Below are positions 8,101 through 16,009 of a stretch of 64,000 nucleotides of DNA, in pieces. The notes under the pieces are model-generated. The model saw nothing but the letters and a program-made list of their open reading frames with translations, was not told where the DNA came from and made no database searches. Each line of letters starts with the position of its first letter. Positions within the stretch are counted from its first letter, which is position 1. Position numbers and translations under genes: made by a program. Origin of the DNA: Nonomuraea sp. SYSU D8015 (lineage in GTDB: Bacteria; Actinomycetota; Actinomycetes; Streptosporangiales; Streptosporangiaceae); NCBI RefSeq assembly GCF_008065375.1, contig NZ_MU084032.1, forward strand, positions 3,156-67,155. The letters run 5' to 3'.

Positions 8101-10593
8101 CCGCCACCCCGCGGGGACCTCGTCGATCGGGTAGGCGATCGACCAGATCGACGCCTCCGTCGCGCCGCCGAGGCTCACCAGCTCCATCAGCGGCAGCCGG
8201 GCGCGGATCGCCGCCGGCAGCCCGACCGGGATCCAGTCGCCGGACAGCAGCCCGAGGCGCAGGGTGAACAGCTCGACCGCGGGCGCGGTGTCCAGATAGT
8301 GCTCCAGCATCTGGAGTTGGGCGGGCACCGAGTTCCACAGGCTGACGGCGTGCTGGGCGATCAGCTCGGCCCAGTGCGACGGGTCGGCGCGGCGGGCCGG
8401 GTCGGGCAGCACGAGCGCGCCACCGACCGCCGGCGGTCCGAAGAGGTCGTAGACCGACAGGTCGAAGCCCAGGTTGGCGAGGCCGAGCACGCGGTCGCCG
8501 AACCCGACGTCGAAGCGCCGGTTGATGTCCTGGATCGTGTTGAGCGCGGCCCGGTGGCTGATCATCACGCCCTTGGGCGCCCCGGTGGAGCCGGAGGTGT
8601 AGATCACGTACGCCAGGTCGTCCGGTTGGGCCCGGGAGACGGGGGGCGGGTCCTGGACGGGCTCGAGGGCGTCGACCTCGATGACCTTCACGTCCTCGGG
8701 CCAGGAGGCGCCCGGTCGGGTGAGCACCTGCCGTACTCCGGCGTCCTCGAGTATGGCCTCCCGCCTGCGGGCGGGCAGGTCGTCGTCCAGCGGCAGATAC
8801 GCGGCGCCTGCGAGCAGCGTGCCGAGCACCGCGCTGACCTGGGAGGCCGATTTGGGCAGCGCCACCGCGACGATCTGGCCTGTCGCGTCCCCGTCCGCCT
8901 GGAGCGCCCGCGCCACGGCGGTCGCCTCGGCCAGCAGCCCGCCGAAGGTGAGGGTCCGCTCCGGGGTGATGACGGCGGAGCGGGTGGGAGCGGCCAGCGC
9001 CTGGGCCACCACGGCCTCATGCAGCAGGCCGTCCGGCAGCGGCGCGGCGGTGTCGTTGGCCGCCGCCCTGCGCCGCAGGTGCGAGTCGGGCAGCGGCACG
9101 GGCACGTGCTCGTCCCAGGCCTGGCCCGCGGCGAGCCGGTCGAGCAGCGTGGTGAACGCGGCGAAGGCGTCCTCGATCATGCCGTCGGGGAAGACGCCGG
9201 ACCGGACGTCCCAGTTGATCACGAGCATGCCGCGCTGCTCGATGGCCTGGCAGTCGAGCCAGACCTGCGGGGTCTGGCTGAGCCCGGCGACCGGGGGCGC
9301 GGCCAGCAGGCTGCCGGCCGGCGGGGCCCCCGCGTCCTGGTCCAGCCCGATCGTGCTGGTGTAGACGACAGGCATGAGGGCCGCCGCCCGGCCTTTCCGC
9401 CTGGCCAGCTCGCGCAGCACCTCCACGCCCGAGCAGGAGCGGTGGTCCAGGTCCGTCATGAGCCTGCCCTGCAGCTCCCGCGCCCGCTCGGCGAACCCGG
9501 CCGCGCGCGGCGCGGGCTCCACGGCCAGCAGGCTGAGTGAGGTGAAGTCGCCCACCAGCGCGTCGACCTGCGGGTGCAGCGGCAGCCGGTTGAGCAGCGT
9601 GAGGTTGAGCGTGAAGGCGGGGCTCCGGCTCCATCTGCCGACGACCTCGGCGTAGGCGGCCAGCACTGCCGCCGACGGGGTGAGGTTCTCCCGTACGGCC
9701 CGCTCGCGCAGGGCCGCCCAGCGCTCCGGGTCGATCGTGACGTGGTGGCGTTCGAAGCCCGCACCCGCCTCCTGACCGGCCTCCTGACCGGCGCGGGGCA
9801 GGTCGGGGGCGGGAGGCAGCTCGTCGATGCGCTGCCACCAGTAATCGCGGTCGCGCTCGTACCGGTCCGCACCCGCCTGCCGGGCCGACCGCTCGGCCAT
9901 CACGTAGTCGCGGAAGGTCAGGTCCGGTTCGGGCAGCTCGCGGGCCGGGTCGCGGTAGAGCTCGTCGAGCTCGGTGAGGAGCCGCTGGATGCTGAGGTAG
10001 TCGGCGATCAGCAGGTCGATGGAGACGTGCAGCAGGTGGCGGTCATCGCCGGCGCGGGTCACCCGCAGGTCGAACAGCGGCCACTGGTCGGTGCGGTACA
10101 CCCGCTGCGACAGCTCGGCCCTCACCTCCTCGGGGTCGCCGGCGACCGGGACGCGCTGACGCGGGACCTCGGGCAGGACCTGCTGGTATCCGTCGGGGTG
10201 GATGACGGCGCGGAGCATGTCGTGCCGCTGGATCAGCCGGTTCCAGGCGTTCTCCAGCCGGGTCACGTCCAGCCCGGTGACGGCCAGCTCCATGTATCCG
10301 TGGCAGGCGACCTCGCCGTAGTCGAAGGCGTCGTTCCTGCCCAGCAGGTACGCGGCCTGGACGTCGGTCAGCGGGAACGGCTCGTACCGCGCGGCCGGGT
10401 CGGGGCGCACCTCCGGCAGCCCGGACTCCCGCCGCAGGTGCTGGAGGATGCCGGCCTTGTGCGCCCGCAGGTCGGCCAGCCGCTCCGCGGTCATGACGCC
10501 TGCCGGGGCCCGGTACCTCAGTTGATCACCTTCGTGCCAGAGGCGTACGCCGAGGCCGTGTAACTGGGCGATGAGCTGGGTGGGGGTGGTCAT
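5155..10593 (-). CDS. NRPS, TubC-Cy-A(MT)-PCP-TE, PchF-like
   Basis: An 1812-residue synthetase with the domain order and length of PchF. Residues 1-55 look like a TubC-type docking segment. About 65-485 is a cyclization domain (DLLIADYLS). About 530-1400 is an adenylation domain: YTSGSTGAPKG near 664, KVRGHRIELGD, and LPLTANGKVDR near 1384. Reading the specificity pocket by eye (FDLSVYDLFG, LWNSVPA, GLLSGD, SLGGATEASIW) gives D-L-Y-N-L-S-L-I-W-K, the known cysteine code. A methyltransferase domain (VLEVGAGVGGT near 1163) is inserted between A8 and A10, as in PchF, where it N-methylates the thiazolidine. A PCP follows (GGDS near 1440), then a C-terminal thioesterase whose elbow reads GYCMGG near 1583, with cysteine at the usual serine, and GDHF near 1781. 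The ATG has GGAGGAAGG upstream and is the first gene of the operon. Confidence 0.93.
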   Translation of the reverse strand: MTTPTQLIAQLHGLGVRLWHEGDQLRYRAPAGVMTAERLADLRAHKAGILQHLRRESGLPEVRPDPAARYEPFPLTDVQAAYLLGRNDAFDYGEVACHGYMELAVTGLDVTRLENAWNRLIQRHDMLRAVIHPDGYQQVLPEVPRQRVPVAGDPEEVRAELSQRVYRTDQWPLFDLRVTRAGDDRHLLHVSIDLLIADYLSIQRLLTELDELYRDPARELPEPDLTFRDYVMAERSARQAGADRYERDRDYWWQRIDELPPAPDLPRAGQEAGQEAGAGFERHHVTIDPERWAALRERAVRENLTPSAAVLAAYAEVVGRWSRSPAFTLNLTLLNRLPLHPQVDALVGDFTSLSLLAVEPAPRAAGFAERARELQGRLMTDLDHRSCSGVEVLRELARRKGRAAALMPVVYTSTIGLDQDAGAPPAGSLLAAPPVAGLSQTPQVWLDCQAIEQRGMLVINWDVRSGVFPDGMIEDAFAAFTTLLDRLAAGQAWDEHVPVPLPDSHLRRRAAANDTAAPLPDGLLHEAVVAQALAAPTRSAVITPERTLTFGGLLAEATAVARALQADGDATGQIVAVALPKSASQVSAVLGTLLAGAAYLPLDDDLPARRREAILEDAGVRQVLTRPGASWPEDVKVIEVDALEPVQDPPPVSRAQPDDLAYVIYTSGSTGAPKGVMISHRAALNTIQDINRRFDVGFGDRVLGLANLGFDLSVYDLFGPPAVGGALVLPDPARRADPSHWAELIAQHAVSLWNSVPAQLQMLEHYLDTAPAVELFTLRLGLLSGDWIPVGLPAAIRARLPLMELVSLGGATEASIWSIAYPIDEVPAGWRSIPYGRPLANQSFHVLDAELRHCPEWVAGELYIGGAGLAQGYLGDAERTAERFIVHPELGRLYRTGDFGRYLPSGDIEFLGRIDTQVKVRGHRIELGDVEAALAEHPAVAAAVALVDGDDALRRRLVAFAQVAAGAQADETERAAVAEAGLAAAEHGRAAVDAAALTAFVDLADRAALAAMAVTLRGAGLFAGEQDAHDLAEIVTALKAAPRHRRLLRRWLTALTGDGLLQSDGEGRYHGLAAVTPETLEARLAELDERAAAVDFGGDLVGYLRASAAVLPELLRGEGNPLELMFPGASTDTAQAAFRDNPVNRYLNEVLVAAVTAIGRPLRVLEVGAGVGGTSAALIPALAGAGVEVDYLFTDVSPFFLNDAREAFAAYPQVRYGLYDLNLDPRAQDLLPNSFDLIVAGNALHLAKDAAAALAALRELLAPGGWLAFIEGTAENLPLMVSMEFTDQLSGFTDVRQAADQTLLTREQWARLVEEAGGELALAAALTGAGRSLLGQHVFLARFKGDRTPVTLPQLTEHLRARLPEYMVPAHLQLVDALPLTANGKVDRARLLGWAVRPDEDDVPAPAAEPLDELEARLLKLWSEVLGHQRLGRNDDFFVSGGDSLLLARLVGQMIEREPLAAGHDFGDVLGQVLRRPTVAAMAAFLRARPGDAAAEYSPLITLNEGEGVPVVLVHEGTGSLAPYRGLVTALTAATPGLRLLGLEPGHAGGYAGLDADGLIERLAGEHAQRLIDAGIDRVRLVGYCMGGLIATETARILTEAGVTVDDLTVISSYRVPYEVDDDLVIEYAFARVLGADLAALGYPADDQVMAAAMETAIAGTGRLPEGGIAALNDRFTDLAAAFRRMGERPQAERLAAIVAAMPSGRFPVDQGYLDTMYQVFRHNLRAIARFRPDPYAGDITLLRDGGLVQLLPPMSEEMTAYWRDVCVGELRIADIPGDHFTCMSPPHVETVGRILGREWSPGVSPGVSTDE

Positions 10594-10627
10594 GGACCGC
10601 CTTCCTCCGACCGAATGGAAAGGATTG

Positions 10628-10677
10628 TGATAATCATTCCCTTTGGGACACTAAGGACGGTCAGGACGCATCGTCAA
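10628..10677 (-). promoter_or_regulatory. Promoter of the NRPS operon with Fur/Zur-type box
   Basis: On the minus strand a good -35 TTGACG (10672-10677) and a -10 TTAGTG (10649-10654) are separated by 17 bp. Just downstream of the -10, where transcription should begin, lies the AT-rich sequence AGGGAATGATTATCA (10628-10642), which resembles the 7-1-7 boxes of Fur-family repressors. The arrangement fits simple repression by metal. Nothing like the IdeR/DmdR1 19-bp palindrome was seen. Which metal is sensed is inference. Confidence 0.5.
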
Positions 10678-10681
10678 GGGC

Positions 10682-10709
10682 TTGCATAAAGTATGAAAAC
10701 GGTTATCGT
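10682..10709 (+). promoter_or_regulatory. Promoter of the salicylate operon with Zur-like box
   Basis: A -35 TTGCAT (10682-10687) and a -10 TATCGT (10704-10709) are spaced 16 bp. Between and over them lies TGAAAACGGTTATCG (10694-10708), a 7-1-7 near-palindrome with five of seven arm positions matching and close to the actinobacterial Zur consensus TGAAAATnATTTTCA. Transcription should start within a few bases of the GTG at 10718, and no Shine-Dalgarno precedes that codon, so the transcript is probably leaderless. The regulator itself is not in this window. Confidence 0.5.
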
Positions 10710-10717
10710 TTGCTTCT

Positions 10718-11950
10718 GTGTCGGTTTCGCTGGTAGTGCGAACGGTGGAGGTTCCTGACCCGGGCGACCTCATCTCCCGGATCCCCCATTCCTCAGGTCT
10801 GGCCTGGGTACGGCGCGGCGAAGGGCTCGTCGGCTGGGGCGAGGCCGCGCGCCTGCCCGTACCGCCGGGAGCGGACCGCTTCGTGTGGGCCCGCGAGCGC
10901 GTCGCGGACCTCTTCGGCCGGATGGACGTGGAGGACCACGTCGGAGAGCCCGGCTCCGGGCCGGTGGCCTTCTGCACGTTCACCTTCGACCCCCACGCGG
11001 CGGGATCGGTCCTGATCGTGCCCTCGACGATCCTGGCCCGCCGGAACGGACGGGCGTGGACGACGACGGTCGGCGTTCCCCCGCCGTCACCCGTCACCCC
11101 CGTCCGGCCGCCGTCCGGGGTCACCTACGAGGACGACTACGCCGGCGCCGTGGACTGGATGCGCTGCGTCGAGAAGGCTTTGTCCGTGCTCGGCAGCGGC
11201 CGGCTCGGCAAGGTCGTGCTCGCCCGGTCGATCGGGGCCTTCGCCGCCGAGCCCATCGACGCCCGGGCTCTGCTGCTCCGGCTCGCCGGCCGCTTCCCGG
11301 GCTGCTACGCCTTCGCCGTCGACGGGCTGGTGGGCGCCACCCCCGAGCTGCTGCTCCGCCGCACCCACGACCGGGTGGAATCCCTCGTCCTGGCAGGCAC
11401 CACGCGACGCGGCCGCGACGAGGAGGAGGACGTCGGCCTCGCCGCGGCGCTCAGCTCATCGGCCAAGGACCGGTCGGAGCACGCCTACGCCGTCGACTCC
11501 GTGCGCGCCGCGCTCCAGGACCTGTGCATCGGCCTGCGCGCCGACCCCGAGCCGCACGTGCTCCCCCTCGCCAACGTCCAGCACCTGGCGACCTCCATCG
11601 CGGGCAGGCTGCGGGCCCACCACAGCATCCTGGACGTCACCGCGGCCCTCCACCCCACCCCCGCCGTGTGCGGCAGCCCCGCGGAAACCGCGATGGACCT
11701 CATCCGCGAGCTGGAGCCCACCGGGCGGGCACGGTACGCCGGCCCGGTGGGGTGGCTCGACGGCGCGGGCAACGGCGAGCTCGGCATAGCCCTGCGGTGC
11801 GCCGAGGTGAGCGGTCACCAGGCGCGCCTGTACGCCGGATGCGGCATCGTCGCCGGATCCGATCCCGCCGCCGAACTGGCCGAGACCCGGCTGAAGTTCG
11901 AGGCCATGCAGCACGCCATCGGCGCCGATCCCCCGTTAGGAACCCCATGA
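10718..11950 (+). CDS. Isochorismate synthase / salicylate synthase family (EntC/PchA-like)
   Basis: A 410-residue chorismate-utilizing enzyme of the isochorismate synthase fold. Diagnostic segments are GKVVLARS, GATPELLL, HPTPAVCGSP, YAGPVGWLDGAGNGELGIAL and AGCGIVAGSDPAAELAET, all typical of the C-terminal catalytic half of EntC, DhbC and PchA. It converts chorismate to isochorismate, the precursor of the aryl cap loaded on the aryl carrier protein. If it is bifunctional, as MbtI and Irp9 are, it makes salicylate directly; otherwise a PchB-type pyruvate lyase is required, and none is visible in the window. The HPTPAVCG motif leans toward the isochorismate synthase side. It starts at a GTG without a Shine-Dalgarno just downstream of a Zur-like box, and its stop overlaps the next ATG as ATGA. 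Confidence 0.87.
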   Translation: MSVSLVVRTVEVPDPGDLISRIPHSSGLAWVRRGEGLVGWGEAARLPVPPGADRFVWARERVADLFGRMDVEDHVGEPGSGPVAFCTFTFDPHAAGSVLIVPSTILARRNGRAWTTTVGVPPPSPVTPVRPPSGVTYEDDYAGAVDWMRCVEKALSVLGSGRLGKVVLARSIGAFAAEPIDARALLLRLAGRFPGCYAFAVDGLVGATPELLLRRTHDRVESLVLAGTTRRGRDEEEDVGLAAALSSSAKDRSEHAYAVDSVRAALQDLCIGLRADPEPHVLPLANVQHLATSIAGRLRAHHSILDVTAALHPTPAVCGSPAETAMDLIRELEPTGRARYAGPVGWLDGAGNGELGIALRCAEVSGHQARLYAGCGIVAGSDPAAELAETRLKFEAMQHAIGADPPLGTP

Positions 11951-12948
11951 ACGACGAGGCCACGCGTCTCCTCACGACCTTGATCTCCCCGTGGACGACC
12001 CGCGCGATCTGCACGGCCACCCGGCTCGGCGTGTTCGACGCGCTGGCCGACGGACCCCGGTCGAGCGACGAGCTCGCCCGCACGCTGGGCCTCCAGACCG
12101 AGCCGCTGGCCCGGCTGCTGCGCCTGCTCGCCGCCCTGGGCCTGCTGGAACGGCGGGCCGGCGCGGCGTACAGCCTGTCCCCCTCCGGCGAGCTGCTGCG
12201 CACCGGCGTCGAGGGCTCGCTGCGCGGCCTGGCCGTCCTGTACGGCGAGGACTACTTCGCCCGCGCCTGGGAGCACCTCGACGAGGCCCTGCGCACCGGC
12301 GCCCCAGCCTTCGAGCTGGCCTTCGGCACCTCCGTCTTCGACCACCTGGCCGCCCACCCCGCCGCCGCCGCGATCTACAACGAGGGCATGGCCGCCACCG
12401 CGGACTTCATGCGGGCGATCCCGAAGGTGTGCGACCTGTCAGGCGTGCGCACCTTCGTCGACGTCGGGGGCGGCAACGGCGCGCTGCTCGCGGTCCTGCT
12501 CCAGGCCGCGCCCGACGCCCGCGGCGTCCTGCTCGACCTGCCGGACGTCGCCGCCGCCGGCTCCACCCGCCTCTCCGCCCTGGGCCTGACCGGGAGATAT
12601 GAGGCGGTGGCCGGGGATTTCTTCGCCGGCGTCCCATCGGGCGGCGACCTCTACACGCTGTCCCGCACCCTTCACAATTGGGACGACGCCCAGTGCCAGA
12701 CCATCCTCGGCAACTGCGCCGCCGCCATGCCGTCCGGCGCGCGGTTGTTCGTCATCGAGCGGATGATCCCCGCCCACCGCGACCCCACTCTCGCTCTCGC
12801 CTTCGACCTCCACATGTTCGTCATGACCAACGGCCGCGAGCGGACCGAGGACGAGTACGCCGAGTTGCTCGCCAAGGCCGGGCTGATCCCCGGCGAGCCG
12901 GTCAACCTGCCGATCGGGCTGACTCTGCTGCCCGCACGCAAGCCGTAA
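11947..12948 (+). CDS. SAM-dependent O-methyltransferase (acetylserotonin/hydroxyindole type)
   Basis: A 333-residue small-molecule methyltransferase. The N-terminal 90 residues form the winged-helix dimerization domain (TRAICTATRLGVFDALADGP, then LARLLRLLAALGLLERR). The C-terminal Methyltransf_2 domain contains the SAM site FVDVGGGNGALL and the catalytic region SRTLHNWDDAQC, whose histidine is the usual general base. It is translationally coupled to the isochorismate synthase, so it is probably part of metallophore synthesis and may methylate a phenol or carboxylate of the product. A free salicyl hydroxyl normally chelates iron, so O-methylation there would change metal preference; that is speculation. 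This is the third methyltransferase activity in the cluster. It ends before a strong bidirectional stem-loop. Confidence 0.88.
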   Translation: MNDEATRLLTTLISPWTTRAICTATRLGVFDALADGPRSSDELARTLGLQTEPLARLLRLLAALGLLERRAGAAYSLSPSGELLRTGVEGSLRGLAVLYGEDYFARAWEHLDEALRTGAPAFELAFGTSVFDHLAAHPAAAAIYNEGMAATADFMRAIPKVCDLSGVRTFVDVGGGNGALLAVLLQAAPDARGVLLDLPDVAAAGSTRLSALGLTGRYEAVAGDFFAGVPSGGDLYTLSRTLHNWDDAQCQTILGNCAAAMPSGARLFVIERMIPAHRDPTLALAFDLHMFVMTNGRERTEDEYAELLAKAGLIPGEPVNLPIGLTLLPARKP

Positions 12949-13029
12949 GCGCCCCGGTGGCACGCGTGAGAGAGCCCTCGTGGGCCGTGCGCCTGCTGCT
13001 GTGACCGGCGTCGTCCTGGGGTGCGCAAC

Positions 13030-13067
13030 CCGACCCCGGGCCGCTCGGCTTGCCGGCCCGGGGTCGG
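13030..13067. terminator. Bidirectional stem-loop terminator
   Basis: A perfect 13-bp inverted repeat, CCGACCCCGGGCC (13030-13042) and GGCCCGGGGTCGG (13055-13067), separated by 12 bases. It lies between the convergent O-methyltransferase and importer ATPase genes and would stop transcription from both sides. No U-tract is present, as is common in high-GC actinomycetes. Confidence 0.75.
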
Positions 13068-13076
13068 ACACGAGGA

Positions 13077-13844
13077 TCAGCGGGCTGGGGCCACGGCGAT
13101 GTGCGGGCGTCCCGTGATGGGGTGGGGGCCCACGTGGGCGCGTACGCCGAAGATCTCCTCGATGAAGGCGGGCGTCAGCACCTCCAGGGGCGGACCCTGC
13201 CCGGCGACCCGGCCGTCGCGCAGGACGACGACCCGGTCGGCGTACGCGGCGGCCTGGTCGAGGTCGTGCAGGGCAGCCAGCAAGGTCAGTCCGAGGGAAC
13301 GGATCAGCTCCAGCAACAGCAGCTGCGATCCCACGTCCAGGTGATTGGTGGGTTCGTCGAGCACCAGCAGCGGCGCCTGCTGTGTCAGCGCGCGGGCGAG
13401 CAGGACGCGTTGCCGTTCGCCGCCCGACAGGGTGGTCATCAGCCGGTCGGCGGCCCACCCCATGCCGACCCTTTCGAGAGACGTGGCGACCATCGCGCGG
13501 TCGGTCTCGTTTTCCCGGTCGAGCGGCCGTTTGTGGCTGTGGCGGCCGGTCGCGACGACCTCGGCCACGGACAGTCCGTCGGCGACCTGGTTGTGCTGCG
13601 GGAGCACGGCGCGGTGGCGGGCGGCCTGGCGGGGCCGCATTCTCCACAGGTCCTGCCCGTCCAGCCGGACCACGCCGCCCGATGGGCGCAGCGATCGGTA
13701 GACGGTACGCAGCAGCGTGGACTTGCCGCTGCCGTTGGGGCCGACGAGCGCGACGAACTCGCCGGGCCCGGCGGTTACGTCGACGTCGTCGATGATGGGT
13801 CGCGCGTCGATGACGGCGCTGACTCCGGCGAGGTCAAGCCGCAT
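13077..13844 (-). CDS. Siderophore ABC importer ATPase (FecE/FepC-like)
   Basis: A 255-residue ATPase of the FecE/BtuD class that powers metallophore import. Walker A is GPNGSGKST, the signature LSGGERQR and Walker B LLVLDEPTNHLD, with the switch histidine in LLAALHDLDQA. It is the last gene of a three-gene operon whose order is binding protein, permease, ATPase, overlapping the permease 3' end by 11 bp. Placement beside the NRPS cluster implies uptake of the metal complex of the product. It terminates at the bidirectional stem-loop. Confidence 0.92.
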   Translation of the reverse strand: MRLDLAGVSAVIDARPIIDDVDVTAGPGEFVALVGPNGSGKSTLLRTVYRSLRPSGGVVRLDGQDLWRMRPRQAARHRAVLPQHNQVADGLSVAEVVATGRHSHKRPLDRENETDRAMVATSLERVGMGWAADRLMTTLSGGERQRVLLARALTQQAPLLVLDEPTNHLDVGSQLLLLELIRSLGLTLLAALHDLDQAAAYADRVVVLRDGRVAGQGPPLEVLTPAFIEEIFGVRAHVGPHPITGRPHIAVAPAR

Positions 13845-14931
13845 CGGCGCCTCCCCGAGCGCGGCGGCGCAGCAGCCACAGGAAGAACGGCACGCCGAGC
13901 CCGGTGGTGAAGATGCCCACCGGCAGCTCGTTGGGCCGGTCGGCGATCCGGGCGGCCAGGTCCACCAGCACGAGGAACAGCGCCCCGGCCAGCAGGGACA
14001 CCGGCAGCACCCGACGATGGTCGGCGCCGACGACGAACCTGGCCATGTGCGGGATCATCAGCCCGATGAACCCGATGCCGCCGACGACGCTGACCACTGT
14101 GGCCGTGAGAAGCGACCCGGCCACCAGCAGCCCGACCCGCAGCGTCGCCACCGGCACCCCGATGGCGATGGCCGCCTCCTCGCCGGCCAGGAGCGCGTTG
14201 AGCGCACGGGCCTGCAGCGCCAGCCAGAGCATGCAGACGACGATGAGCACGGCGGGCACGCCCAGGTCCTGCCAGGAGGCGCCGGCCACGCTGCCCATCA
14301 GCCAGAACATCATGCCCTGCAACTCGTTCGGGTTGAGCTGGAGCTGGACGAACGTGGTGGCCGCCGTGCACAGGTAGCCGACGGCGACCCCGGTCAGCAC
14401 CAGCCAGGAGTCCAGCAGTCGGCCCGCCCGCTGAGCCAGGAGGTAGACCAGCAGCGCCGACACCATGGCGGCGGCGAACGCGGCGCCGGTGACGCCGAGC
14501 GTCCCTGCCAGCATGGTGCTGCCGATGGCGGGAACCAGCACGGCCCCGAGTGACGCGGCCGAGGACACCCCGAGGACGTAGGGGTCGGCGAGCGGGTTGC
14601 GTACCAGGGCCTGCAGGGCGACCCCGGCCACCGACAGACCTGCTCCGGCGAGCGCGGCCAGCAGCGCCCGCGGGGTGCGGATCTCCCAGACGACCTGGCC
14701 GAGCAGCGGATCCGCCTGCGCGCCACGCCCGGACAGATGCGCCCAGACCACACCCCAGACCTGGCCGAGAGGCAGGTTGACGGAGCCGACGGAAATGCCC
14801 ACCACCAGGGCTGCGACCAGCCCGGCGGCCAGGGCCGCCAGCAGCACCCCCGTCGCCGGTCCGGAGATCAGATGAGGGCGCCGGGACGGCGCTGGTCTGG
14901 TCCGCGGTGGCGCGGTGAGGGTGTCAGTCAC
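13834..14931 (-). CDS. FecCD-family metallophore permease
   Basis: A 365-residue polytopic membrane protein of the FecCD/BtuC family. It has the conserved segment RTPRALLAALAGAGLSVAG, ALVRNPLADPYVLGVSSA, and late GFIGLMIPHMAR and DLAARI..ELPVGIFT motifs, with about ten hydrophobic helices. It would form a homodimer with the ATPase encoded just downstream; no second permease is present, which is usual for single-permease systems. It starts with GTG overlapping the end of the binding-protein gene by 8 bp, so expression is coupled. Confidence 0.93.
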   Translation of the reverse strand: MTDTLTAPPRTRPAPSRRPHLISGPATGVLLAALAAGLVAALVVGISVGSVNLPLGQVWGVVWAHLSGRGAQADPLLGQVVWEIRTPRALLAALAGAGLSVAGVALQALVRNPLADPYVLGVSSAASLGAVLVPAIGSTMLAGTLGVTGAAFAAAMVSALLVYLLAQRAGRLLDSWLVLTGVAVGYLCTAATTFVQLQLNPNELQGMMFWLMGSVAGASWQDLGVPAVLIVVCMLWLALQARALNALLAGEEAAIAIGVPVATLRVGLLVAGSLLTATVVSVVGGIGFIGLMIPHMARFVVGADHRRVLPVSLLAGALFLVLVDLAARIADRPNELPVGIFTTGLGVPFFLWLLRRRARGGADAA

Positions 14932-16009
14932 CGGGGTGCACCACCTTGGACATCTTCTCCACGGCCCAGGCGTTGAGCGGGCCGAGATAGACGCCGTCGG
15001 AGACCACCGTGTACGTCTTCGTCTTCGAGGCGGCCCAGTGCGGATACGCGGCGAACAGCTTGGCCGCCTCCTCCTCGCCCTTCTCGCCGGGCGTGAACAG
15101 GCCGACCGCCAGCACGTCCACCTGGGCGGTTGCCAGTTGCTCCCGGTTGAGGGTGCGAGTGGCGTCGGCGGTCTGGCCGGCGAAGGCGTTGACGCCGCCC
15201 GCGGCCTTGATGACGTCGTCGTAGATGCCGCCGGTCATCACGGCGGGCAGGCCGTTGGCGTTCATCATGGCCATGCCGGGATAAGCGATGAGCACCTTCT
15301 TGGCCGGCCGGCCCGCGACCCGCATCCGCACGGCCTCGATGCGGGCGCGCAGCTTGCCCACGAGATCCACCGCGCGGTGCTGGACGTCGAAGATCCGCCC
15401 CAGCAGAAGGAGGAACTCCAGGGAGGAGTTGATCGACTGGTTCTGGTAGGCGCGTTGCTCCTCCGGCGTGGCCTCGGGCTTGCCCATGGCGCAGTTGACC
15501 GGGTTGACCAGCGACGTGATGCCCGCCGCGGCGAGCTGCTCGCGGGTGGCGAAGCCCTTCTTGGCGTCGAACCCGCCCGACCACGTGGACACCACCAGGT
15601 CGGGCTTGAGCTTGAGCACCTGCTCGGCGGGGACGTCGAAGTTCTTGTTCATGGTCAGCCCGCCGGTGGGCAGCGCCTTGATCTTGGCGATCATGGATGG
15701 GTCGTCGGAGACGCCGTAGCTCTGGGCGTTGGCCAGGACGTGCTTCTCCAGGCCGAGGAGGACGAAGCTCTCCACCTCCCCGACGCTGGTGCCGTTGAGG
15801 ATCAGCACGCGCTGCGGCGGCCGCTGGAAGGTGACGTTCGTGCCGCAGTTGTCGAAGGTCAGGGGGTAGCTGGTCCGGCCGGCGGGCGCGGCGGCGGTGG
15901 CGGACGGCTCACGGGACGAGCCGGCGGCGTCACCGCAACCGGCGGCGGTCAAGGCCGCGAGCGCGGACAGCGCGGCGGCCAGAGGGCGACGCAAACGACT
16001 AGGTCTCAT
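14924..16009 (-). CDS. Metallophore-binding lipoprotein (periplasmic-binding, FepB/FhuD class)
   Basis: A 361-residue substrate-binding protein. The N-terminus has a lipoprotein signal ending LTAAGC, placing the mature protein on the outer face of the membrane. A low-complexity linker follows, then a helical-backbone binding fold with QRVLILNGTSVGEVESF, LKPDLVVSTWSGGF and a late VVSDGVYLGPLNAWA. It would capture the metal-siderophore complex and hand it to the FecCD permease. Related actinobacterial proteins serve siderophore uptake, and a zinc-complex ligand cannot be excluded. The 264 bp upstream before the next convincing gene may hold its promoter, although a doubtful small frame overlaps its ATG. 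Confidence 0.92.
   Translation of the reverse strand: MRPSRLRRPLAAALSALAALTAAGCGDAAGSSREPSATAAAPAGRTSYPLTFDNCGTNVTFQRPPQRVLILNGTSVGEVESFVLLGLEKHVLANAQSYGVSDDPSMIAKIKALPTGGLTMNKNFDVPAEQVLKLKPDLVVSTWSGGFDAKKGFATREQLAAAGITSLVNPVNCAMGKPEATPEEQRAYQNQSINSSLEFLLLLGRIFDVQHRAVDLVGKLRARIEAVRMRVAGRPAKKVLIAYPGMAMMNANGLPAVMTGGIYDDVIKAAGGVNAFAGQTADATRTLNREQLATAQVDVLAVGLFTPGEKGEEEAAKLFAAYPHWAASKTKTYTVVSDGVYLGPLNAWAVEKMSKVVHPGD

Noticed and set aside
10594..10717. IdeR/DmdR1 iron box in the metallophore promoter
   Set aside because: No sequence near TTAGGTTAGGCTAACCTAA; only shorter Fur/Zur-like boxes are seen.
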